Assembly: GCA_028694115.1 (NCBI GenBank)
Contig: JAQUUB010000107.1
Location: forward strand, 1-15,112
DNA length: 15,112 nt
Source of the DNA: Lachnospiraceae bacterium
GTDB taxonomy: Bacteria; Bacillota_A; Clostridia; Lachnospirales; Lachnospiraceae
Direction of reading: 5' to 3'
Below, piece after piece: positions 1 to 7,242 of this stretch. Under the pieces are notes generated by a model. That model was given only the letters and a program-made list of their open reading frames with translations, did no database searches and had not been told where the DNA came from. The number at the start of each line of letters is the position of its first letter. Position 1 is the first letter of the stretch. The position numbers and the translations under genes are program-made.

Positions 1-3000
1 TTTTTCTGGTGCTCCTTTAGTTCAATGTCTGGTGTCATACCTGGAAACTTTAAATGTGTTCCATCATATTCACGAGGTCTGGTGGAATTAAATAGTACAT
101 TATATTTTTTACATAAAGTATCTCTTCTCTCCTGATCTGCAAATACCCAGTCCTTAAATGCCTCTCGAATAGATTCCTGTTTCTGACTGGCAAGCATTGT
201 CTCTTTTTTGTTTAATACTCTTTTTTCCTTTCCATCCTCAATCACAACATCAAAAATACGACTATCTTTTAAATTCAGGGAATCCTCTAATATTTTATAA
301 GCATTGGCTCTGCTCGTTCCATAGGTCATTGAGGTTAGGGTATTGCCATAATCCGCATTCTTTCCCTTGATGTTCCATTGTCCCGTCACATCTGAATATT
401 GCACACCCACAGTATCCCTGCGTAATAAATAATCCGGTGTTTGGAAGATATCTTTCATAAAATCATCTAGGTACCTCGTATCAATCCATGTAGCTCCAAT
501 TCGCACTTCAATCTCCGAAGCATCCAATTCCTTTGGTTGTACCTGCTTTAAAGATTTCACATTCGTGACATATTCTGGGTGTTTTTCTACCATGCTTTTA
601 ACTACCGTTAATTTATCCCTTACATTTCCACTAAGATACTCATCTGCCGCTTCCCAAAGCTGCGTCAACGGATTTTTAAAAATAATACCTGCTAATTCCT
701 GGATCACTTCCTCTTCTGTTTTATTTGCAAGTTCTGCCATAAATTCGACATCTACTTTTGCCTTTTCGCCAAGAGAAACAGCCAAAGCTTCACTTGCGGT
801 ATCCACACTTGTAACAACCTCTGCCTTTTTAATGGTACGCTTGGAAAACATATCTGCTTTTCCCTTGAAGTTACTTTCATCGTCTAATTTTTCTAAGGAA
901 CAAAGTAAACAGTAGCTAGAATCCTGACTGAATGCCCTTTTATTAATTTGTGAATTAATAAGCCCATGTGTTTCAGAAAATGTGTCATAGATCTTATTTA
1001 ATTCTGTCTGTTTTGATTTAATTACTGCATCGGGATACTCATCCAATTGCATCTTGATAAGTTCTTGAGTGCAATCTCTTATTTCCACCATACCTTTTAT
1101 ACGCTGTTCCATGTTGTCTGATAGTTCGCTTGGTTTCATAATAGAGTTTTCTCGGTAATATACCTTATCCTCTACCACGGTGTAGCTATAATTTTTTACA
1201 TTTGGATCTGCAGGAATAGATGCCGATGCAAGTTCATCTTCCATTTCTTCCAGTTCTATCGTATCAATCGATCCATCCATTCTTGAAATGACATCTGCAA
1301 GCTGTTCTGCAAATGGTCTATCTGTATTGGCAATACAAGTAGATTCCATACCATAAGGACCCGATACCATTTCCATTTTTCCTACTACCATTTCTGGATG
1401 ATCTATGAAATATTGATTCATCGCAATACCATCTTCATTTACATTCAGATGTACCCAGTCCGGTTCCACATCCATCAATCGATCCCGCTTCTTAAAGAAT
1501 AAGATATCAGAAGTAACTTCTGTCCCTGCATTTTCCTTAAATGCAGTATTGGGAAGTCTCACTGCTCCTAACAATTCTGCGCGCTGTGCTAAATATTTAC
1601 GAACTTCAGGACTCTTTTTATCCATGGTTCCCTTACTGGTAACAAATGCAACAACTCCACCAGGTCTTACCTTATCAAGCGTCTTTGCAAAGAAATAATC
1701 ATGAATCAAAAAATTATTCTTATCATAGGCTTTATCTGCCACCTTATACTGACCAAATGGTACATTTCCCACCGCCACATCAAAGAAGTCTTTAGGGTAA
1801 TCTGTTTTTTCATAACCACTGATTTTAACATCCGCATTAGGATAAAGTTGCTTTGCAATGCGTCCTGTTATTCCATCTAATTCCACACCATATAATTTGC
1901 TTTCCTGCATTTTCTCTGGCAGCAATCCAAAGAAATTACCAATTCCCATGGCTGGCTCTAAAATATTACCCTTTTCAAATCCCATAGTATCAAGTGCTGA
2001 ATAAATACTACGAATAATTGCAGGACTAGTATAATGTGCATTTAAAGTACTTTCTCTGGCAGATGCATATTCTTCTGACGATAACAATGCTTTTAATTCC
2101 TGATATTCATTTGCCCAATTTGACTTGGTATCATCAAATGCATCCGAAAGGCCACCCCACCCAACATACTTCGACAAAACCTGCTGTTCTTCAAGTGTTG
2201 CAATACGTGATTCTGCTTCTATGTTTTCCAGTGTTTTAATTGCATTTACATTACTGCGGAACTTTTCTTTTGCACTACCAACACCCAATGCATCATCCGT
2301 AATCCGAAAATTCTTCGCTCCTGCCTTGTCAATTTTAGAACCTGTTTGTTCAGGTGGATTTTGTGCCGTTTGTGCTATGTTCGGTGCAAATACTTCTTCA
2401 TCCACTTCTGGCTTTTGGACATCATGTCCAGATGTAGATTCCACTTCTACGTCTTCTTTAATTGCTGTTTGGGCCGAATCCTGTTCAAAGTGTTCCTGCT
2501 CTTTTTTAAGAGCCTTCTGATCCCGTTCTTCACGATAAGTAGTGTATGCTTCCTGTTCCTTTTGGGATAGGTATTGACCATCATTAACAAGTTCACGAAT
2601 TCGCTTTTCCACGATATTCCACTTCAAAAGTATTTCTGCGTAAGGTACCATAATATTGCCTTTGCGAAGTCTAATTCCCTTTGCATCATGGTCTTCCCAT
2701 CCATTGTCAGAACCTAAGAGGGCGTGGGAACTTCCTCCCGTTCCATATTCATTTTTCAGAAAATCTATAGACTCCTTACTGGAATGTCCCTCTTTAAAAT
2801 GCTCATATATACGAAATTTACCATATTGAATACCATCTCCGCCTAAAAGCCTACCATCAATCTCATCCTGAGTAATAAAGTCTTCTTTAATTATGTCTAA
2901 CTTCTCTTTTAATGGATATTCTACTTTTTCTAATTTTAGATTTTTTAATTCTGCTCGAAGCTCCTCAGGTGACATCACTGATCGAAACCGTAGCTTCTTT

Positions 3001-4988
3001 TCTCCAGTTTCAATCTGACTCATAGCAATATCCAAAAGTTCTTCTAAGTGTTCAATCCCTTCAGGTGTGGAAAGTTGCTCCATTAGTTTCCCAATACTCT
3101 CAGGGTAGTTATTCCTTGTAATCGTAAGATTATCTGGCAACTCATCCATGCCATCACGGAAGAAGAAAAAATAGTGATTTGCAATTCGACTTTTTTCAAC
3201 ATTATCTGTCAAAAATGCTTCATTGGAAGAAACATAGTCTCCTGCCTCTATCATATTTCTAACTCTGGCTTCTATTTCCATCCAGTTCATGGTAACCAGT
3301 GGCATCTTCTTTGCCGATGTACCATATCCTATCTTCATACCATTTTCATCAAACCAAGCCGCCACTGGATTACCATCTATCATAAATCCCTTACCAGTTG
3401 TGGAATATTCCTTTTGTAAAAATGTTGTCATTTCTTCTGGTGTTTTCTGCTGTATGTATTTTGCATAAATTCTTTTTTTATTGTTATCTCTGCCACCACC
3501 AGTTCTAAGAATATCATCAATTACTTTATCCGGAACAGTGTATCCAATGGGTGTTTCATGCTTAATTGCAGCTTCTGCAGCAACAACATTTCCCACCTGC
3601 TCCTCAAAGCTTTGAAAGAGATCCATCTGCTGATACAGTCCATTTGGTTTTTGCAAATCTGCAAAAGAAAAACCGGACATCTTTTCCATGCCCGGCTCTA
3701 AATTACCACTGTTTAATTGTAAATCAGTTCCTTCAAGACTACTTCCTCTGCTATATTGCGAATACTGTTCATTTTCGCTACCCAAATCATCTGATCGGTT
3801 GCTTTCAGTTTTTCTGTAACTCCCTCTTCCTTGCTCATCTGTTCCATTAAGAGGCTCATTCTCTGTTCGGCTTGCTCCTGAATCTGTAATAGATGTTCCT
3901 TCAATGTTCCCTTCAGAAGCATTCCTGTGTAAATCCCGCTGCGATGATCCTTTAAGTAATTCTTTCTCATCTGTCCGAATTTCGTTAATGTTCCATCTGT
4001 TTCCTTGTTCGCTACCAGATTCGGAACTAGGTAATCCCCATTCTTCTCGTATGTTATATTCATTCTGCATTCCCCTTTCTATATTTGCTAATTCACCAGT
4101 TTCATTTTTATTATCTTGCATTTCGCTTTCACACTTTAACGCATTATAGTGCAAACCAGACTCATTTGCAAGCTCTTTTTGACTATTTTCATCTAGTGTG
4201 GCAAACTGTTCTCCATGTGCAATATTTTTTTCCTTATTTCTCTCATATGCGCCTATGGTTCTGCCTATCTCCATAAGAACAGGCTGTGCCATATCTGTTG
4301 TTGCATTCCCTAAAATAGATAGTGTTTCAACGCTACTAAAATCATGGACAAAATCAAAATTAAGTTCATTTTTCCATTCTTCCATATCAAAGCCACATCT
4401 GCTTAATAAAACAAATGCAATACTGGAAGACAATGTTTCTCGAACTCTGATTTCTGTATTCTGAGCATCCAATCCATCTAGGAAGCTACCCTCTTTTACA
4501 TATTCCAAATCTGCAATCAATTCAGGGTAGAAATCTTCTGCAATACTATTAGCAAGTTCCATTAATCTTATTTCAAATGGGTGATCTTTGTTAGTAGTAC
4601 CATACGTTTTTTCTAACTGCTTAATCACTACCTGCTTTTGTTCTTCCTGTAACACCCATAAATTAGGATCTCGACCAATTCTTACTGCTTTATGTACGTC
4701 CGATACATCAAATACATATTTTAATTTGTTTCTATCGGAATCTTCATCAATTAAAGCAATTCCTTTTGCACCTTTGTTGACCCAGCAATTCATCCGCTCA
4801 TTCCAGGTTTCTATGGAAGCACAGGCTGTTGCATCTGGTCTCTGTGCATAGATTAACATCTGTTCCTTGAATGGATACTTATAAAGTCTTGCTGCAGTCG
4901 TTAGATACCGCGTCCACTCTGCTTCATTTTTTACAATTTGGGCTGATACTTCCTGCGCAAGACTGGCTATATCATAATATTTTGACAT
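1..4988 (-). CDS. Giant ICE protein: ArdC-like N-terminus, N6-methyltransferase-like domain, (SNF2 helicase part beyond the window); 3' truncated
   Basis: The frame is open without a stop for 1662 codons and runs off the window. The start ATG at 4988 has a strong Shine-Dalgarno sequence, AAGGAGGG at 4997-5004, 8 bases upstream. Residues 1-110 (aromatic and Trp-rich, with YAQRPDA and a KGAKGIAL stretch) resemble the ArdC-type N-terminal domain. Residues about 309-426 are a polar linker that overlaps tnpV in another frame. Residues about 504-593 and 721-820 look like two copies of one accessory domain. EPAMGIGNFFG at 1011-1021 fits methyltransferase motif I, and NVPF at 1075-1078 sits where motif IV (NPPY/F) is expected. 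The last residues, around LKFPGMTPDIELKEHQK, match the stretch that precedes the SNF2-type helicase core in related ICE proteins. In this family the protein is thought to act on element DNA in the recipient or donor (methylation, anti-restriction, remodelling); the exact role is unknown. The family call is confident, the function is inferred. Confidence 0.85.
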   Translation of the reverse strand, partial: MSKYYDIASLAQEVSAQIVKNEAEWTRYLTTAARLYKYPFKEQMLIYAQRPDATACASIETWNERMNCWVNKGAKGIALIDEDSDRNKLKYVFDVSDVHKAVRIGRDPNLWVLQEEQKQVVIKQLEKTYGTTNKDHPFEIRLMELANSIAEDFYPELIADLEYVKEGSFLDGLDAQNTEIRVRETLSSSIAFVLLSRCGFDMEEWKNELNFDFVHDFSSVETLSILGNATTDMAQPVLMEIGRTIGAYERNKEKNIAHGEQFATLDENSQKELANESGLHYNALKCESEMQDNKNETGELANIERGMQNEYNIREEWGLPSSESGSEQGNRWNINEIRTDEKELLKGSSQRDLHRNASEGNIEGTSITDSGASRTENEPLNGTDEQGRGSYRKTESNRSDDLGSENEQYSQYSRGSSLEGTDLQLNSGNLEPGMEKMSGFSFADLQKPNGLYQQMDLFQSFEEQVGNVVAAEAAIKHETPIGYTVPDKVIDDILRTGGGRDNNKKRIYAKYIQQKTPEEMTTFLQKEYSTTGKGFMIDGNPVAAWFDENGMKIGYGTSAKKMPLVTMNWMEIEARVRNMIEAGDYVSSNEAFLTDNVEKSRIANHYFFFFRDGMDELPDNLTITRNNYPESIGKLMEQLSTPEGIEHLEELLDIAMSQIETGEKKLRFRSVMSPEELRAELKNLKLEKVEYPLKEKLDIIKEDFITQDEIDGRLLGGDGIQYGKFRIYEHFKEGHSSKESIDFLKNEYGTGGSSHALLGSDNGWEDHDAKGIRLRKGNIMVPYAEILLKWNIVEKRIRELVNDGQYLSQKEQEAYTTYREERDQKALKKEQEHFEQDSAQTAIKEDVEVESTSGHDVQKPEVDEEVFAPNIAQTAQNPPEQTGSKIDKAGAKNFRITDDALGVGSAKEKFRSNVNAIKTLENIEAESRIATLEEQQVLSKYVGWGGLSDAFDDTKSNWANEYQELKALLSSEEYASARESTLNAHYTSPAIIRSIYSALDTMGFEKGNILEPAMGIGNFFGLLPEKMQESKLYGVELDGITGRIAKQLYPNADVKISGYEKTDYPKDFFDVAVGNVPFGQYKVADKAYDKNNFLIHDYFFAKTLDKVRPGGVVAFVTSKGTMDKKSPEVRKYLAQRAELLGAVRLPNTAFKENAGTEVTSDILFFKKRDRLMDVEPDWVHLNVNEDGIAMNQYFIDHPEMVVGKMEMVSGPYGMESTCIANTDRPFAEQLADVISRMDGSIDTIELEEMEDELASASIPADPNVKNYSYTVVEDKVYYRENSIMKPSELSDNMEQRIKGMVEIRDCTQELIKMQLDEYPDAVIKSKQTELNKIYDTFSETHGLINSQINKRAFSQDSSYCLLCSLEKLDDESNFKGKADMFSKRTIKKAEVVTSVDTASEALAVSLGEKAKVDVEFMAELANKTEEEVIQELAGIIFKNPLTQLWEAADEYLSGNVRDKLTVVKSMVEKHPEYVTNVKSLKQVQPKELDASEIEVRIGATWIDTRYLDDFMKDIFQTPDYLLRRDTVGVQYSDVTGQWNIKGKNADYGNTLTSMTYGTSRANAYKILEDSLNLKDSRIFDVVIEDGKEKRVLNKKETMLASQKQESIREAFKDWVFADQERRDTLCKKYNVLFNSTRPREYDGTHLKFPGMTPDIELKEHQK
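3713..4063 (-). CDS. tnpV: TnpV transposon-encoded protein, nested in the giant gene in another frame
   Basis: This 116-residue protein, ATG to TAA, matches the TnpV family (first named in Tn4451-type transposons) along its whole length as I remember it. The start has an ITYEKNGDYLVPN-like opening. The middle has FGQMRKNYLKDH, then EQAEQRMSLLMEQM and EGVTEKLKA. The end has QMIWVAKMNSIRNIAEEVV and closes on ELIYN. Length is normal for the family, whose function is unknown; it is a small, charged, largely helical protein. The gene lies wholly inside the giant gene on the same strand, one base downstream of its codon phase, and the giant frame has no stop across it. An excellent ribosome binding site lies 8 bases before the ATG, which argues for real translation rather than a chance frame. 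Doubt remains only over whether it is expressed. Confidence 0.82.
   Translation of the reverse strand: MNITYEKNGDYLVPNLVANKETDGTLTKFGQMRKNYLKDHRSGIYTGMLLKGTLKEHLLQIQEQAEQRMSLLMEQMSKEEGVTEKLKATDQMIWVAKMNSIRNIAEEVVLKELIYN
4071..4078 (-). promoter_or_regulatory. Internal Shine-Dalgarno sequence for tnpV
   Basis: The minus strand reads AAAGGGGA, then 8 bases, then the tnpV ATG at 4063. The site lies inside the giant coding sequence, where the same bases encode Glu-Arg-Gly. Its spacing is optimal for initiation, so ribosomes can start tnpV independently within the giant mRNA. Confidence 0.7.
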
Positions 4989-5292
4989 CTACTCGTCCCT
5001 CCTTTTTCTGTAAAAAAATAAGGCGTATAGATTTTGTTCTATACGCCCTATCGCTGTTATTATGAATTTATTGCTTAATTTCTTTATTAATTTATTCTAT
5101 AAATTCAAGATTTTTCTTTTGTATTTAATTTTATAGCAATTGTATAATGGGAAGTATTCCAAACTACTTACAATGTTCTAGTAAAAATCCATTACGAAGA
5201 GCAACCGATCGTATGCTAGTCAAACTTGCTAATTTCTATTTGTTCATCTCGTAAAAAACACCCTAATTAAGAACATTTTATCATATGATCTT
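4989..5292. other. AT-rich gap between the kinase and the giant gene
   Basis: I find no intact gene in these 304 bases. The part next to the giant gene holds a terminator (5012-5047) and the ribosome binding site (4997-5004). The rest (about 5051-5292) is AT-rich with scattered stops. On the minus strand around 5140-5240 there are short open pieces (for example KLASLTSIRSVALRNGFLLE between two stops) that could be decayed coding sequence, but this is weak. I found no convincing promoter hexamer pair. Confidence 0.5.
5012..5047 (-). terminator. Intrinsic terminator just upstream of the giant gene
   Basis: A perfect 9-base inverted repeat (GGCGTATAG and CTATACGCC, at 5022-5030 and 5039-5047) encloses an 8-base loop. 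On the minus strand it is followed by TTATTTTTTT. The U-tract ends only 7 bases before the Shine-Dalgarno sequence of the giant gene. It could end kinase transcription or act as a leader terminator for the giant gene. On the plus strand the hairpin lacks a U-tract, so it is directional. Confidence 0.85.
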
Positions 5293-6450
5293 TTAGTTAA
5301 ATGGTAGTTCCTCATATTCATTAATAATATTAATTGTTGACAGTTTGCTTATTATATTACTTAAAATCAATTTTTTTGACTCTTCTGTAGACTTTTTATA
5401 CCAATTTAAAAATCTTTTTACAGCATCACATGAAATTTCAACTTCATTAGAATATTTAAATCCGCATATTACTATACTTCCAATGACATCTGCATTCTTT
5501 TGAATGACATCCTCAAACAAATTATTTCTTAATGTATTTTCCAGTTTTAAAACGAAACTATTAGTATCATAATTAAATTTTTGTTCATTTACAAATGAAG
5601 ATAAAGAATAAAATATAATATTTACAAATGACTGATAAGTACGCTTGTCCTCATCTGATATTGGAAGATTAATAAAATCATGTTTATTGATAGTTTCTTT
5701 AACTTCACTAAAGCTATTATATCTATCTTCTGGTTTCTTCATCATCATTTTACTTAATATATTATGATATGAGAAATCCAAATAATCATCCCTCAAATAT
5801 AATTGTAATAATCGACTAAATAACTCAGCTAGATAAAACATATCTGTTTTAGATGTATATACACCATCATAATATTCTTTAGGAAGAGTGTCTGAATTTG
5901 CTCTATTAATATCAACTACTAAACTGTCATAAATTTCTTTTTCTTCAGCAAAAATTTTTCCAATTCCAAAATCAATAATCTTAACTACACCATCTTTGTC
6001 TATTAATATATTTCCTTCTCTTATATCTCTATGTATAATTTTCTTCTCTTCAATACACACAAAAGCCTCTATCAATTGTAAAAATATATCATCTAATGAT
6101 ACTTCATCCCAAATACCAGTATATTCTTCAAAGAATTTATCAATATTTTTACCTTCGACATATTCCATGATTATATAACCAGTACTGTATTCTTCATAAG
6201 CGTAATAATTATATATTCTTACGATATTTGGATGATTTAACTTGTGAAGTATTTTTATTTCATCTAAAAAATTAGTATAAAACTTTTCTTTTATTTCCTC
6301 ATACATAGGTTTATACATTTTTGCTACAAATAACTCATTAATAAAAGGATCTTGCAATAACACTGCTTTTCCGAATGAACCTCCACCTAAATCATCATTA
6401 ACCATTATATAATCTTTTTTCTTTAAAAAAGTAATCATATCTCCATTCAT
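5293..6450 (-). CDS. Eukaryotic-like protein kinase with an unrecognised C-terminal extension (cargo gene)
   Basis: The 385 residues begin with a kinase domain. The glycine loop GGGSFG is at 22-27, the VAK lysine is Lys44 and a candidate helix-C glutamate is Glu64. The catalytic loop HRDIREGN spans 140-147 and DFG 160-162, all consistent with an active Ser/Thr-type kinase. The lysine usual two residues after the catalytic Asp is Arg144, as in some tyrosine kinases. In place of APE there is LPKEYYDGVYTSKTD. Residues from about 255 to 385 form a helical region I do not recognise. There is no membrane segment, so it should be cytosolic. The start is fixed by AGGAGG 10 bases upstream. Sampled 60-base lines hold only 10-14 G or C against about 25 in the giant gene, which points to recent acquisition. 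The substrate is unknown; a defence or signalling role is only a guess. Confidence 0.85.
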   Translation of the reverse strand: MNGDMITFLKKKDYIMVNDDLGGGSFGKAVLLQDPFINELFVAKMYKPMYEEIKEKFYTNFLDEIKILHKLNHPNIVRIYNYYAYEEYSTGYIIMEYVEGKNIDKFFEEYTGIWDEVSLDDIFLQLIEAFVCIEEKKIIHRDIREGNILIDKDGVVKIIDFGIGKIFAEEKEIYDSLVVDINRANSDTLPKEYYDGVYTSKTDMFYLAELFSRLLQLYLRDDYLDFSYHNILSKMMMKKPEDRYNSFSEVKETINKHDFINLPISDEDKRTYQSFVNIIFYSLSSFVNEQKFNYDTNSFVLKLENTLRNNLFEDVIQKNADVIGSIVICGFKYSNEVEISCDAVKRFLNWYKKSTEESKKLILSNIISKLSTINIINEYEELPFN

Positions 6451-6719
6451 TACTTGTTAACCTCCTGATAAAATAAAATTTAATGATAATGTGTCTTATC
6501 TTACTACGAATGTGAACTCTTGTATAAGAATAATATGAGTTATAGACTATGTTTTATTGTTAATCTTCATTAAATGGTATAAATATCCAGAAATCTAAAT
6601 GTTACTAATTATAACTTGTTTCAACTTTTAATGATTGTCGTTCAAACTTATCATATTTCAGCTTCCCATTATTGCTACTATGTAAAGTTACAGTACCTCG
6701 AAAATTGAAATTTGTTACC
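6451..6719. other. AT-rich gap upstream of the kinase gene
   Basis: These 269 bases separate the DUF4180 stop from the kinase start. They hold the kinase ribosome binding site (AGGAGG at 6461-6466) but no -35/-10 pair I would defend. On the minus strand a stretch from 6742 to 6605, overlapping the end of the DUF4180 gene in another frame, is open for 45 codons without an ATG and ends in KLKYDKFERQSLKVETSYN before a stop. This may be the tail of a broken gene or chance. Confidence 0.4.
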
Positions 6720-7088
6720 TTATCGGCTATTTGCAAGCCTTTCTATCGCTTCTTCTTTCGTTTCTACGAAAAAAATATTATTTCCTTTGTTTGACTCATA
6801 TATAAAATCCTTTAGAGGTTTGCTTGTATACCTAGTGTAATCTCCGTATATTGCAACTTTTGTCTGATAGTTAACAAACTTTTGCAAAACTTCTCCAGCG
6901 AATCCTGAACTCAGTACAAAGAATGATTCTACTACATTTTCCTTTTTAATCACAATCCTATTTGCTCCAGTTTCATAGTTTACCGTCGCTAACAAATCCA
7001 GTGCTGACTGTGTGTCTGTAATTACATTTTCGCTGCTGATAACGATAACGACTTTTATACCATTTTGTTCAATACTATCTAGCCGCAT
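6720..7088 (-). CDS. DUF4180 domain protein (cargo)
   Basis: This 122-residue protein agrees with the DUF4180 family along its full length. It has the ITDTQSALDLLATVNYETGA block near residues 24-43, SGFAGEVLQKFVNYQTKVAI in the middle, and DFIYESNKGNNIFFV followed by EEAIERL at the end. DUF4180 proteins are small, cytosolic, of alpha/beta character and unknown function; they turn up scattered among Firmicutes. The ATG is supported by AAAGGAGA 6 bases upstream. The gene sits alone, about 155 bases after DUF5688 and 270 before the kinase, and has its own candidate promoter. Sampled GC (18 of 60 bases) is below the element backbone. It is probably cargo rather than a transfer gene. Confidence 0.85.
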   Translation of the reverse strand: MRLDSIEQNGIKVVIVISSENVITDTQSALDLLATVNYETGANRIVIKKENVVESFFVLSSGFAGEVLQKFVNYQTKVAIYGDYTRYTSKPLKDFIYESNKGNNIFFVETKEEAIERLANSR

Positions 7089-7135
7089 GGTATTCTCCTT
7101 TATTTGCTCATTTTATCCGTATATTTCTTTCTCTA

Positions 7136-7146
7136 ATTTTACCATA
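7136..7146 (-). promoter_or_regulatory. Candidate extended -10 promoter for the DUF4180 gene
   Basis: The minus strand reads TATGGTAAAAT, a TGn extended -10 with TAAAAT as the hexamer. The -35 position 17 bases upstream is TTTTTC, which is poor, so the extended -10 would have to carry recognition. Transcription would start about 40 bases before the DUF4180 ATG. The preceding hairpin makes a separate promoter here reasonable. Confidence 0.45.
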
Positions 7147-7196
7147 TTTATTCATCAAGAAAAAGAACAATCATTACATATTCAAATCCCCTTCAC

Positions 7197-7236
7197 AATA
7201 ATAAGGGACAGCCTGCAAATTTCACAAACCGCCCCT
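7197..7236 (-). terminator. G-U rich hairpin after the DUF5688 gene, probable terminator
   Basis: Six bases after the DUF5688 stop the minus-strand RNA can fold 7236-7223 against 7204-7217. This gives 14 consecutive pairs with no bulge, about six of them G-U, around a 5-base loop. The tail is UAUUAUU, a weak U-tract. Because G-U pairs become A-C mismatches in the other strand, the stem only works in the minus transcript. It separates the transfer operon from the cargo genes. Confidence 0.6.
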
Positions 7237-7242
7237 AATTAT

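Noticed and set aside
565..5065. Many plus-strand frames of 60-130 codons opposite the giant gene
   Set aside because: They are rich in Ser, Phe, Cys and Leu as expected from the antisense of a charged protein, lack ribosome binding sites and match nothing known.
6451..6719. Promoter hexamers for the kinase gene (for example TATAAT near 6608-6613)
   Set aside because: No -35 sequence occurs at a fitting distance from any -10-like hexamer, and such hexamers are expected by chance in DNA this AT-rich.
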